Shown: positions 38,958 through 48,331, numbered from the stretch's first letter. The stretch is 64,000 nt of DNA from Alteromonadaceae bacterium Bs31 (GCA_900177435.1 FXAI01000004.1:455911-519910), one strand, 5' to 3'. Notes: generated by a model not told the origin, from the sequence alone. Numbers and translations: made by a program.

Positions 38958-41301
38958 ATCCCTTAAAACCTTTTAAATAACTAACAGACACATACATAGC
39001 TTCATTCTTGTATATTTGAGTGCCGAGCTCCGCTAAATAGCGATGCTCATGGAATCGACTGGAGATGTTCTCTCCAACAGGTTTTTTAGTGACAAAAATA
39101 AAGGCCTGGTCCGGGGCGTGCTGCCACTTTCGCAAGTTCAATTTTAAGTCGTAATAATCCCGAATATTTTTTTCGTTTGGATTCCATCGCGCAAAATCGA
39201 AGCTGCCTGGTTTTCCATAAAAGCCCAGGTAAGCAATAATATCGCGCGAATCACTAGCCAAGATCGCATCAGGGTACTGTTCCAGCAGCGGTGTTAGTTG
39301 CTCGCCAAGCTGGGGCCAGCCCACCAGGCGATGGAAGGGGTCATTTTTACTGGTGGCTTCTATATCCAACCAGCGTAACAATTGCGGCCAGTGGTAGAAC
39401 ATAGAGAGCAGCACAAGATTTATCGCCAAACCCGTTCGAAGTAAACGAAAAAAACGTGTCGAAGAATAAGCGAGTGGCCACAAGAGTGCCAGTAGTATGG
39501 TGGCGGTGATCATCCAGGGGCCAGCCCAATTTGGGAAAGCACGAGACATAAAAGCTTGAATGCTTATGCCAAATAAAATCACAGACATTTGCCATATCAG
39601 CAAGGCAATATGGCCGCTATGGAACGCGGTGCCTTCTTTTAGTTCTGTTTTTTTGTAGGCGATTAGCGAGCGTATTAACAGGTAGGATATAACGGGACCA
39701 AAAATAAGCAATTGTGTTGCCCAGAATTCAAAAAGTGGAATTATATTAAAGAGGTCGCCGTCGCTTTGAGATATTTCCTGGGTGTGTTGCAGTGCAATCC
39801 AGTTGTTCAGTGCGTTCCAAATGATATTGCTGCTGAAAATTGCTCCTGCCACGAACGCTGCAAGCCAGGGGCCGAATTTAGCCAGTAAAAAACGATGTTG
39901 TTTTGAGCTGGCTAAATAGCCAAAAACAGCCAGGGGGAGTGCGCCCATGGTGTATTTACTCAACATGCCTAAACCGGTAAAAACACCAAGAAGAAGCCAG
40001 TTTTTTATTGAGTTTTGATCAATGGCGCGAAGGGAGAAATAAACTGCCAGGCTCCAAAAGAACAACAAAGGTGCATCGGTGGTGATAAATTCACTGTTAA
40101 AGCCCACCATGGGTATACAAACAAAAACCACTCCACCTACAGCGGCGCTGCTGGTGTTGGTATAACGCTTAAGGGTATTAAAAATTACTATCGAACTGGC
40201 GCCGTAGAGCAGGCAGGACATAAATTTAACCGCGAATGCGGAGTCGCCGAGTAAGCTGGTGCCCAGCCAGATAAACCAGGCCACCATGGGGGGTTTGGAA
40301 TAATAGCCGAAATCCGGTGTGAGAGACCAATGGTAGTAGTAGGCTTCGTCATAGAACAGGCTAAATTGGGGCTGCAGTAATACCGCCAGCCGATAAAGGG
40401 TAATAACCGCGAGAAAAGCCCAGAATAAATGTCCGGCGGATACTTTGGGGAAATGTGCTGTGTCTTTGGGCAGCAAATAATTTTTGTAGCTGCGCCATAG
40501 CGCGGCTATGGCACAGATGTAGAGAAGGGGCAGGGCGAGGCGGTAGTCATTTTTTTCCAGTAAAAGAATCAAGGCCGCAACGACAAGTAGCAGTAAAATA
40601 AAACGGTGCATGGCCAGGTTAATACCTATTGGCCATTTATTGCCAAGCCACAAAGCAAAAATCGCGCAGAATAGGCCAAGTGCAGCACCCACCAGAGTAT
40701 CTATCGGCCAATGCACACCCAGCCATATTCGGCTTAAGCCCACCAATATGCCAGCCATTAACAGCAGCGATTTTTGCCAGCGTGCGCTAGCGTAATAGAA
40801 GGCAACGCCTACCATCAAAAATGCTGTGAGGGTGTGGCCGGAAGGGAAGCTATGCTGCTTATAGGCTTTGCCAAAAAGATTGAAGCTTTCTGCGGCAAGG
40901 ATGGCAGGGGGGCGTGCAGCATCAAAATATTCTTTTAGCGTATTTGAAACAATCCCGCCGACAATTGCAGCGATAAAAACAAGCCAGTGGAGCCTAACAT
41001 TGCGATTGGCAAAAAGAAGCACAAGGGTAAGCAGTAGCGCGCCATCACCAAATACGGTGATATTATGCAAGATGAATTCGGGGATATAGCTTGCAAGCCT
41101 GTTTATGGAGTGAAAGGCAAAATGATACCCTCCGAATAAGTAGCTCACTGCGGCCACAAGCAGCAGGCAACCTGCAAATATAAATAATTCTGAAAGACGG
41201 CTGGCTTTTAGGACGTGCTCTTCGCTGCGATGCCTCAGTACCAGTTCTTTGTGCTGGCTATCAAGCGCGTGGAGGGTGTTTTTAAGCAATGCGCCGATCA
41301 T
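38944..41301 (-). CDS. PAP2 phosphatase fused to an ArnT-like GT-C glycosyltransferase
   Basis: A 785-residue fusion. Residues ~35-230 are a PAP2 phosphatase with all motifs intact: KEYFDAARP (C1), SFPSGHT (C2) and SRIWLGVHWPIDTLVG (C3). Residues ~285-785 are a GT39/GT83 (PMT/ArnT-type) polyprenyl-phosphate-sugar glycosyltransferase. That part has FYDEAYYYHWSLTPDFGYYS, carrying the Asp-Glu metal site in the first periplasmic loop, then KPPMVAWFIWLG, multiple membrane spans and a soluble C-terminal domain. The phosphatase may recycle the lipid carrier released by the transferase or prepare the acceptor. The start overlaps the upstream gene by four bases. I know of no standard gene name for this architecture. 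Confidence 0.85.
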   Translation of the reverse strand: MIGALLKNTLHALDSQHKELVLRHRSEEHVLKASRLSELFIFAGCLLLVAAVSYLFGGYHFAFHSINRLASYIPEFILHNITVFGDGALLLTLVLLFANRNVRLHWLVFIAAIVGGIVSNTLKEYFDAARPPAILAAESFNLFGKAYKQHSFPSGHTLTAFLMVGVAFYYASARWQKSLLLMAGILVGLSRIWLGVHWPIDTLVGAALGLFCAIFALWLGNKWPIGINLAMHRFILLLLVVAALILLLEKNDYRLALPLLYICAIAALWRSYKNYLLPKDTAHFPKVSAGHLFWAFLAVITLYRLAVLLQPQFSLFYDEAYYYHWSLTPDFGYYSKPPMVAWFIWLGTSLLGDSAFAVKFMSCLLYGASSIVIFNTLKRYTNTSSAAVGGVVFVCIPMVGFNSEFITTDAPLLFFWSLAVYFSLRAIDQNSIKNWLLLGVFTGLGMLSKYTMGALPLAVFGYLASSKQHRFLLAKFGPWLAAFVAGAIFSSNIIWNALNNWIALQHTQEISQSDGDLFNIIPLFEFWATQLLIFGPVISYLLIRSLIAYKKTELKEGTAFHSGHIALLIWQMSVILFGISIQAFMSRAFPNWAGPWMITATILLALLWPLAYSSTRFFRLLRTGLAINLVLLSMFYHWPQLLRWLDIEATSKNDPFHRLVGWPQLGEQLTPLLEQYPDAILASDSRDIIAYLGFYGKPGSFDFARWNPNEKNIRDYYDLKLNLRKWQHAPDQAFIFVTKKPVGENISSRFHEHRYLAELGTQIYKNEAMYVSVSYLKGFKGYEQH

Positions 41302-42932
41302 TGCTGGCCTCCCGCATGGGGGGCTTTAACTTCCAGAATAAGCAGCCCACCTTCTTGCCAAACTTTTGTCAATGTGGCGCCATTCAAATTGTTTGTAGTA
41401 TGTTTCTCCAGAGACTTTAATCGGTCAACACGGGTCATAACTAATTCATTGACTTCTGGAGCACGCAGCGGCGTTATTTTTTTCCTGTAAACACTGAAGC
41501 TCGGCATATGCATGCGATAGGCGACAATAATTTCTTCTTTGCCCAGGTTTTGCTCTCGCTCTTGCAAAAATGCAATAGCCCCATGAATAGGCTGTTGCTG
41601 AAACTGCGAAGCCACAGAGGCAAAGGCAGTAAATCCGAAAACATTCAGCGTTAGGCCCATTAGTACCAGTCGTTGCCAGGTGCGTAATTTCGGTAAAAAT
41701 GCCACAGCAAGCATTATTGCTAAAGCGATAGCGGCGAAAATACTGTAAGCAGGGGTAAATATCTCCTCATGACGAGAGAGCACTGCTGCGTCGTAGCTTT
41801 TTGCATCTTGCACAGCCACGGCGACTATTTGAGGCAGAAACAACAGCAGCAGTATGAAAAGCAGCGGAAAGACACTTATCCAGCGCAGGTGATTGTGCAA
41901 GTTCCGAGCCCGTGCAAATAAAATAAACAGAGGCACACAGCCGTTAAGAATGTAGTGTGGTAGCTGGGTTTTGGAGAACGAGAATATGACAAAATAGATG
42001 GCAAACCAAATGAGCAAGAAACGGCTGAGCGGGTCCTGCCAATGACGTTTTATGGGTTTGAATACAGAGCCGAGCAGGCCGGTAAAAGGAAGAACAATAA
42101 GCGGTAGTGTAAACACGTAATACAATAGGGTGCCGCCATGGTTTTCTCTGGTGCTGGAAAAGCGCTTTAAGTTGTGCTCAACAATAAAGCCCTCAAAAAA
42201 GCCGGCGCCTTGCTCCAAATAGACGGCAATTAACCATGGGGCTACAGTGGCAATAAAAATCAGCCAGCCCAGCGGATTAATATAAGCCTTATATAGTTTT
42301 CTATCTGCCTTACTGCTAATCAGAAAAATCAACGACGTAAGTAAGGGCACTACTATACCAACCGGCCCTTTAGTCAGGGTTGCCAGTGCCATCCAGAGAT
42401 AAACTCGTAGAATAATCGTATTGTTCGGTTTTTGTTCGCGGCCGGATTGTTGAAAATATCGCCAGATGTCAAACAAAGAAAGGCTTAAAAACAGGTTAAG
42501 TGTGGCATCGGCAATAGCTGATCGTGCAATTAGGGCTACCCACAGTGAATTCACCAGGAAGAGAGCGGCAATGAGTCCACGCTGTTTTCCCAGGAACTCG
42601 CGGGCAAAGCGAAACACCGCCAAGGCCCACAAACAGGCCATTAGCACGGAAGGTAAGCGAAACGCCCATTCATTAAAGCCGAGCAGGCTTACGCTGCTGG
42701 CCTGGAGCCAGTAAAATAAAATGGGCTTGTCGTAGCGAGGCTCACCGTCCAGATAGGTTGCCGAAAAAACGCCGCTCTCCAGCATTTCTCTGGTGGCTTC
42801 CGTGAAGGCTCCTTCATCGAGGTCGAATAAAGGTACCGCACCTAAACCAAGTAAAAAGCTCAGGCCGAAGCATAAATAAAGTGCTAGCGGTGACGATAGC
42901 AGCCTTCTTAATTGATAACTAATTTGTAGCAT
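41298..42932 (-). CDS. ArnT-like GT-C family glycosyltransferase
   Basis: A 544-residue integral membrane enzyme with about eleven hydrophobic segments. The first periplasmic loop has the catalytic-type motif LFDLDEGAFTEATREML, and the following YDKPILFYWLQ is typical of ArnT-like proteins. The family transfers a sugar from undecaprenyl phosphate to lipid A, to protein or to other acceptors. A periplasmic C-terminal domain of ~120 residues follows the last span (from about residue 425). It overlaps the GT2 gene by 14 bases and the fusion gene by four. The neighbouring GT2 enzyme probably makes its donor. Confidence 0.85.
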   Translation of the reverse strand: MLQISYQLRRLLSSPLALYLCFGLSFLLGLGAVPLFDLDEGAFTEATREMLESGVFSATYLDGEPRYDKPILFYWLQASSVSLLGFNEWAFRLPSVLMACLWALAVFRFAREFLGKQRGLIAALFLVNSLWVALIARSAIADATLNLFLSLSLFDIWRYFQQSGREQKPNNTIILRVYLWMALATLTKGPVGIVVPLLTSLIFLISSKADRKLYKAYINPLGWLIFIATVAPWLIAVYLEQGAGFFEGFIVEHNLKRFSSTRENHGGTLLYYVFTLPLIVLPFTGLLGSVFKPIKRHWQDPLSRFLLIWFAIYFVIFSFSKTQLPHYILNGCVPLFILFARARNLHNHLRWISVFPLLFILLLLFLPQIVAVAVQDAKSYDAAVLSRHEEIFTPAYSIFAAIALAIMLAVAFLPKLRTWQRLVLMGLTLNVFGFTAFASVASQFQQQPIHGAIAFLQEREQNLGKEEIIVAYRMHMPSFSVYRKKITPLRAPEVNELVMTRVDRLKSLEKHTTNNLNGATLTKVWQEGGLLILEVKAPHAGGQQ

Positions 42933-43971
42933 TAGCTTGTGTATTTTCTGTTTTAGTTTGCTCGCTGCGACTTGCGTCGAGGTTCTCCGGGGGGGCTTCA
43001 GTACTGAGCTCGTAGCTTAGTGGCTGGCGAACTTTGTAACTGCGCACATTGGTTGTCTGGAAGAAAATTCGGCTAAGAATTTCTGAAAGGACCCCGGTAG
43101 TTAAAAATTGAAGTGAAGCAATAATCATAATGGAGGCCACCAGCAACATGGGCCTGTCGCCAATATTTTCGCCCAGTGCAAACTTTACAAAAAGTAGATG
43201 AGACATCATCAGGCCGCCAATTGCTCCCACCCAAAGGCCGATGGAGCCAAAGAAATGTCCGGGGCGGGCACGGAATTTAAGGAAGAAAAATACTGTTACT
43301 AAATCGATAATCACCCGGAAGGTTCTGGAAATACCATACTTGGATTCGCCAGCAACACGCGCGTGGTGTTTTACTTCTGTTTGACCAATACGATGGGGGG
43401 GGCATACGGTTGCCATCCAAACGGGAATAAAGCGGTGCATCTCACCATAGAGACGAATCTGCTTAACAACATCCGCCCGGTATATTTTTAAGCTGCAACC
43501 GTAGTCATTCAGCATTACACCACTGACTTTCTGAATTAAGCGATTGGCAATGCGTGAAGGCAGCTTTCGAGAAACGGCGGAATCCTGGCGGTCTTTGCGC
43601 CAGCCTTGCAGTAAATCTAAATCCCGCTCCAACAATTCTTTTACCAAACGAGGGATGTCGGCGGGGTCGTTTTGCAAGTCGCCATCCATGGTCGCAATCA
43701 GTTCTGTTTTAGCGTCGTCTATGCCAGCCTGCATTGCGGCCGTCTGGCCAAAATTGCGTTGCAGCTCAATGTGCTTAAACTGGCTGCCAAATTGGGATAC
43801 GCACTCATTGACACGGGAGGCTGTTTTATCCCGGCTTCCATCGTTCACAATAATAACGTACCAGTCGCCAGGGTAGTCCTTTAGCGCGCCTTCTAGCGCT
43901 TCAAATAAAGGCTGAACATTGTCTTCTTCGTTATAAACGGGGATAACCACCGTTAGGCTGGGTAGGTGCAT
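42919..43971 (-). CDS. GT2 polyprenyl-phosphate glycosyltransferase (ArnC/DPM1/GtrB-like)
   Basis: A 350-residue enzyme with an N-terminal GT-A domain: LTVVIPVYNEEDNVQPLF, the UDP-binding VIIVNDGSRDKT, RNFGQTAAMQAGID and the catalytic ATMDGDLQNDP. Two membrane helices follow (about residues 232-254 and 266-300), as in GtrB and ArnC, which load a sugar onto undecaprenyl phosphate at the cytosolic face. The tail (from ~320) is polar and disordered. The sugar cannot be read from the sequence. It lies nine bases behind the flippase-like gene and supplies the logical donor for the two GT-C enzymes downstream. Confidence 0.9.
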   Translation of the reverse strand: MHLPSLTVVIPVYNEEDNVQPLFEALEGALKDYPGDWYVIIVNDGSRDKTASRVNECVSQFGSQFKHIELQRNFGQTAAMQAGIDDAKTELIATMDGDLQNDPADIPRLVKELLERDLDLLQGWRKDRQDSAVSRKLPSRIANRLIQKVSGVMLNDYGCSLKIYRADVVKQIRLYGEMHRFIPVWMATVCPPHRIGQTEVKHHARVAGESKYGISRTFRVIIDLVTVFFFLKFRARPGHFFGSIGLWVGAIGGLMMSHLLFVKFALGENIGDRPMLLVASIMIIASLQFLTTGVLSEILSRIFFQTTNVRSYKVRQPLSYELSTEAPPENLDASRSEQTKTENTQANATN

Positions 43972-43980
43972 AGTAATTAA

Positions 43981-44883
43981 TTAACCTTTTTGTATGGCTT
44001 GTTTGGACTGCAGCAGGGTGAAGCCAAATATTCCAATGCAAATATTAGTAATAAAAATGAACAGGTGAACATTGACAGCCGTTTTTATCAAGGGTTCGGC
44101 TGTATATCCCAAAGGAAGCAGCGGTAAGGTAAACGCCAACTCAAATGTGCCAGCGTTGGCAAAGCCGGTAAGGGGTGAAAGCGCGCTACCATCGGCAATG
44201 ATAGTCGCTATCCAGGCGTGGTCAATGGGCAGATCACCCAGGCTGCTGGCCAGTGTTGCCAGTGCAAGCAATTTAATAAACCAAATGGCCACGGTAAAGG
44301 CATAGAGGCTAAGCCAGGTGCGGTGGTTTTTAAAGAGAGGTGCGGCAAACTGCAGTTTTTTTACCCTGCCGCCTAATTGCTGAAGGATGACCATGAATAC
44401 GGGCAGGGCGGCTAAGAGTAAAAGAGGAGCAATGAGCGCGTACTCCCCCATAAACAGGCCGCCTGCAAAAAACAGCAAGAGAGAAAGCAGAACATGGGCA
44501 TCGAAAAGCCGAAGCAATACCAGGCTGGCCGCAGAATATTTATACTCTATATCCAGCTGATGGCGGCTAAGTGCTGGCAGGGCTAACTCACCAAGCCGCA
44601 TAGGCAGTAGAAAGCTCACTGTATTGTGTACCAGGCTCACAGCTGTGCAGGATTTAAACGAGAGGGCTTGTACACGTGTATACGCAAAATAAATTCTGGT
44701 AACACGCAGCATATGGCTGAGTAATATGAATAAGCTTGCCAGCGCAATGCTGAGGATAGAAGGCTTAGCCCACTCTGAAAGCGTTTCCCGCCAACCATAA
44801 GACAGCTGTACCCAGACAATAAGGCCCAGCACCATGGCTGCAGCGAAGGTGATTTTCGCGGTCGTGATCAGGTATTTGGGCAT
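43981..44883 (-). CDS. Lysylphosphatidylglycerol-synthase-type transmembrane (flippase-like) protein
   Basis: A 300-residue protein with about eight hydrophobic segments, matching the LPG_synthase_TM/UPF0104 superfamily. SLVHNTVSFLLPMRLGELALPAL (residues ~84-106) is the characteristic stretch, with Pro-Met-Arg-Leu-Gly-Glu. There is no soluble GNAT domain, so it is not an MprF synthase; stand-alone members are proposed lipid flippases. As first gene of the operon it may move the polyprenyl-linked sugar, or a related lipid, across the inner membrane. This role is inference. Confidence 0.8.
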   Translation of the reverse strand: MPKYLITTAKITFAAAMVLGLIVWVQLSYGWRETLSEWAKPSILSIALASLFILLSHMLRVTRIYFAYTRVQALSFKSCTAVSLVHNTVSFLLPMRLGELALPALSRHQLDIEYKYSAASLVLLRLFDAHVLLSLLLFFAGGLFMGEYALIAPLLLLAALPVFMVILQQLGGRVKKLQFAAPLFKNHRTWLSLYAFTVAIWFIKLLALATLASSLGDLPIDHAWIATIIADGSALSPLTGFANAGTFELAFTLPLLPLGYTAEPLIKTAVNVHLFIFITNICIGIFGFTLLQSKQAIQKG

Positions 44884-44989
44884 GATAAAAGAAGCTTAAG
44901 CGGAAGCGCCGCTTTATACCATAGATGGCGGTTTAACCCTAGGAATCACTTGAATTTGAAGAGGCATAGCCCCTTCTGCATTAAGGTAT

Positions 44990-45763
44990 TTAACCCAGGA
45001 TTTTACGTACGTAGCGCACTGCGTTTTGCACGAGCTGGGTCCAGCTATTCGGATTGGATATGATCTGAACGGTAATATTGTCTCTGCCACCATTGTTCAA
45101 AGCGGCGCGGATTAAATTGGTGGTGGCCTGCTCAACATTCTCGGCTACCTGCATAATTTCCTGCATTTGTGCAAGGTCTACAGCATCGCTAAGGCCATCA
45201 CTGCAAAGCAATACCCACTCATTCGATCGCCAGCTGCCATCAATGCAGCCAACATCCACCTCCTCCAGGTCAATTGAGCCGAGGCATTGGGTGATAATGT
45301 TTTTTTCCGGGTGCGTTGATACATCGTCTTCACTGATGGCACCGGAGTCTACCAGCAGCTGCACGTAGGAGTGATCTCGGCTAATCTGCCTAAGGGCTTG
45401 ATCTTCTGAAGGATTAAATAGATAAGCTCGGCTATCACCCACCCAGCATATTTCATAGTGATTGCCCTTGGATTGCAAAGCAACCAGCGTGGAGCCCATT
45501 CCCGCGCCGCCCACACCGCGCTCTGCAGCCTCTAGGACCTCTTTGTGGCTTTGTTGAATCGCAGCAGCCAGAGTAGCGCCTTTGGCAATCTGCTTGCGCA
45601 GAGTATCGCAGACTATGGCGCTGGCGACTTCACCTGCGGCATGCCCTCCCATACCATCTGCGACGGCCCAAACCCCGAGGAAAGGTAAGCTTAAATAGGC
45701 GTCTTCATTATTGTTTCTCTGTAGGCCAACGTCCGTGGCTGCAAAGTAGTGACTCAATTGCAT
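44990..45763 (-). CDS. PP2C-family serine/threonine protein phosphatase
   Basis: A 257-residue soluble phosphatase with the bacterial PP2C metal-binding and catalytic motifs in order: DVGLQRNNNEDAY, VWAVADGMGGHAAGEVAS, GMGSTLVAL, WVGDSRAYL, SRDHSYVQLL, LLCSDGLSD and GGRDNITVQII. It reverses Ser/Thr phosphorylation, using two Mn2+ or Mg2+ ions bound by these Asp residues. It is divergent from a double-FHA protein, a typical phospho-signalling pairing. No Ser/Thr kinase gene is in the window. The 106-base gap to the membrane operon downstream suggests separate transcription. Confidence 0.92.
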   Translation of the reverse strand: MQLSHYFAATDVGLQRNNNEDAYLSLPFLGVWAVADGMGGHAAGEVASAIVCDTLRKQIAKGATLAAAIQQSHKEVLEAAERGVGGAGMGSTLVALQSKGNHYEICWVGDSRAYLFNPSEDQALRQISRDHSYVQLLVDSGAISEDDVSTHPEKNIITQCLGSIDLEEVDVGCIDGSWRSNEWVLLCSDGLSDAVDLAQMQEIMQVAENVEQATTNLIRAALNNGGRDNITVQIISNPNSWTQLVQNAVRYVRKILG

Positions 45764-46024
45764 GCTTAATCCAAGGCTACCAGCAATAATTCGCCAGATT
45801 AAACCAAATCGTAAAAAGTGTCTTCAGAATCACTGTTTTTACCCTTAAATTCGGTGATCTATCACAAACTACTTACGCTTCTTTGGCTTGATAATACGTT
45901 TAAGGTGCTCGCATGTGGCAGTTTACGAACTACACTGTAGTAGGTGAATCCTATTTATGATCATAGGAAAACGCCGCTGCAATGTGAAAGTTCTTTTACA
46001 CTTATTTACGCGATTTATTCACTC

Positions 46025-46897
46025 ATGCTCCAGCTGCAGTTCAAAGATAATACAAGCAAGCCCATTTGGCTCGCTAAACCTGAATACATAATAGGTTGTG
46101 CTCTTGAGTGCAGCCTCACCATAAAAGATCCCCACATCCGGGCGCAACATGCAAAGCTTGTTGTCAATGGCGAGCGTGCCGTTATCAGCAACCTAATCGG
46201 CGATGACAAGATTCGAGTAAACGGTGTGCCGGTAAACAAACCGCGCGATATCGGTCATGGTGATGTTGTTTCGGTGGGAATCACAGAGCTGGTCGTGCTC
46301 GACCCCAAAAAAGCGGCGCAAGAGCCTCCGCAAGAGCAGACATCAAAGCCCCAGCCCTGGGAGCTACTGCCAATGATGACGGCGCTCTCTGGCAAGCAGT
46401 ATCCTATCGAAGGCTCCATGACCATAGGGCGCTCAAAAGAGTGCGAAATAAGCCTGGGGGTTACCCACCTGTCCAGGGTACACGCCCAGATATCTGTCAC
46501 GCAGCGGGGCCTGGAGCTAAAAGACCTTAGTTCCGCCAACGGTACCTTCGTGAACGGTCAGCGCATAGAGCGCGCGGTATTGAAGCCCGGCGACGAAGTT
46601 CGTTTTGATACGGTAAGCTTCCAGGTGTCCGGGCCCCAGCAGGATCTAGAGCTTACCACCGTTCGGCCAGTGCTAAAGGCCGCTAGTCTGCGTAAAAGCA
46701 GCGGCGACGCCCTAGCCCGAAAACACGACAACCCGCCACAGCGTCCAGAACCCCTAGCACCCCTATCCGAAGGGCAGGGCCTGCCTGAAAAGGCTGCAAG
46801 CGGCACTGGCCTTGGGCTATGGCTTGTTGCTGGTGTGGCCTTCGCCGCAGTATTGGCCTACTTGTTGCGAAATAACCTTATCCAGTTGATCACTTAA
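46025..46897 (+). CDS. Tail-anchored protein with two FHA domains
   Basis: A 290-residue protein from the ATG at 46025; an in-frame GTG at 45944 would add 27 residues. FHA2 (residues ~115-195) has the canonical phosphothreonine-binding set: MTIGRSKECEISL, SRVHAQI and DLSSANGTFVNGQRI. FHA1 (residues ~10-85) is degenerate: the GR is GC, the SxxH is replaced by RAQH and the NGT by KIRVNG. After a Pro/Arg-rich linker a single hydrophobic segment (LGLWLVAGVAFAAVLAYLL) ends the protein, so it is likely membrane-anchored with FHA domains in the cytosol. It lies divergently next to PP2C, so it probably reads the phosphorylation state that PP2C erases. Confidence 0.86.
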   Translation: MLQLQFKDNTSKPIWLAKPEYIIGCALECSLTIKDPHIRAQHAKLVVNGERAVISNLIGDDKIRVNGVPVNKPRDIGHGDVVSVGITELVVLDPKKAAQEPPQEQTSKPQPWELLPMMTALSGKQYPIEGSMTIGRSKECEISLGVTHLSRVHAQISVTQRGLELKDLSSANGTFVNGQRIERAVLKPGDEVRFDTVSFQVSGPQQDLELTTVRPVLKAASLRKSSGDALARKHDNPPQRPEPLAPLSEGQGLPEKAASGTGLGLWLVAGVAFAAVLAYLLRNNLIQLIT

Positions 46898-46973
46898 GAA
46901 CCAAATCGTATTGAAGTTCGCTGCTGCTCTGCCGATATAAGCACTCATACGTCGGCCCGAGCAGGAGTGAGAG

Positions 46974-48326
46974 ATGATTCACTTTCCCCACAACACACCA
47001 CTTAATTACAGCCACACGAGCGTTGAACAACGCAGTGAAGTTACCGTAGAGCGAAATTCCAGCGAAGGCCAGAGCCTTAAATTATCCTACAGTGAGCGCT
47101 ACCAATACTCCCAAACCACCTATACCCCAGGGAAACTTGAACCCGCGCTAACCTATCAACCAGACAGTGCAAGCAATAGTGCAAGCAATAGCGCAAGCGA
47201 AGCTGCAGATACCAACAAGAGCAGCGCGGTAGAAGCGGCACCGGAGGTCGCTCGCAATGATGCAGCCAATACAATACTGGCGTTTATTGACCAACGCTTA
47301 GCCACAGATTTGGCTGATGGCGCAGATATCGAGGCGCTCCAGTCTCGCTTAGCGGCGGGCCTTGAAGGATTTATGAAAGGGTTCCAGGAAGCCTACGATC
47401 AGCTAAGTGAAATGGGCTTGATGGAGGGGGCGGTAAAAACCGCTGTGGAGCAAAGCTTTAATCAGGTCATAACGGGCTTTGCAGAGCTAGCTGAGAAATA
47501 CGGGTTGGAAAACCCCGCAGCAGACCTTACCGCCTTTGAGGCCCCCGCAGAAGAACTCGATGCTGTTGCGGAAGTACCCAGCGAGACTGTTGCGGATAAA
47601 CAGCAGCCCGTGGAGTTGATACAGCCTTTTGTGGAAGAGCTTAAACAAAACCAGGAAGCAGAAAAGCTTAGCACCCTCATTGCGCCAACCCAGGACTTCT
47701 ATGAAAAGCTGGATGAAGAGAAGTCCGAAAGCAGGCTCTACAGTTTTCAATTGCGCACCGCAGACGGTGATGTGGTGAGTATTCGCAGCTATGCGGACCA
47801 GGGTGAGCGCATCCAGAACTTCGGCGACTCAAGCGTTTATGACTCAGATTCCATGCAAGATTTCCAAATGCGGGTAGAAGGTGACCTGGATACAGATGAA
47901 CTGCGCGCGATCAACGAGCTATTGTCCCAGCTAAATGATGTCGCAGGCGAATTCTTCGAAGGCAATGTATACCAGGCATACGAAAAAGCGTTGGAGGTGG
48001 GTTTTGACAGTGAGGAAATTGCCCGCTTCTCACTAAACCTGAGCCAGACCCAGTACCATCGTATTGAAGAAAGCTATGGCTCTGTAGCGCGAGCAGACCA
48101 GGGTCAAACCACAATCAAACAAGGCGAAATGGAGCAGGTTAATCGGGTATCCCAGCTGGGAGAATTTGTTCAACGCCTGCAAGCTATACAAGAGCAAGCC
48201 TCAGCCTTCGACCCCAGGCAATTACCGGAACTGGCGGATTTCGTCAGCCGCCCTCGCTACGGAGAGCATCATCAGTTCGAACAATTCAAACCCTTCATAG
48301 AAAAAATGATTGGCGCGATGAGTTAA
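46974..48326 (+). CDS. Acidic, Gln/Glu/Ala-rich protein of unknown function
   Basis: A 450-residue soluble protein without signal peptide or membrane span. Residues ~1-90 are low-complexity, with SASNSASNSASEAA repeats. Residues ~95-165 form a helical region (FIDQRLATDLADGADIEALQ onwards to FAELAEKYGLENP). Another mixed domain from ~245 to 440 contains YSFQLRTADGDVVSIRSY. I do not recognise a family with confidence. It begins 76 bases after the FHA gene on the same strand and could be co-transcribed. Strong codon continuity and length support it as a real gene. Confidence 0.7.
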   Translation: MIHFPHNTPLNYSHTSVEQRSEVTVERNSSEGQSLKLSYSERYQYSQTTYTPGKLEPALTYQPDSASNSASNSASEAADTNKSSAVEAAPEVARNDAANTILAFIDQRLATDLADGADIEALQSRLAAGLEGFMKGFQEAYDQLSEMGLMEGAVKTAVEQSFNQVITGFAELAEKYGLENPAADLTAFEAPAEELDAVAEVPSETVADKQQPVELIQPFVEELKQNQEAEKLSTLIAPTQDFYEKLDEEKSESRLYSFQLRTADGDVVSIRSYADQGERIQNFGDSSVYDSDSMQDFQMRVEGDLDTDELRAINELLSQLNDVAGEFFEGNVYQAYEKALEVGFDSEEIARFSLNLSQTQYHRIEESYGSVARADQGQTTIKQGEMEQVNRVSQLGEFVQRLQAIQEQASAFDPRQLPELADFVSRPRYGEHHQFEQFKPFIEKMIGAMS

Positions 48327-48331
48327 GAAAG

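Noticed and set aside
46025..48326. Type VI secretion locus suggested by the PP2C-FHA pair
   Set aside because: No tss, clpV, hcp or vgrG gene is near; the FHA protein is tail-anchored and unlike TagH.
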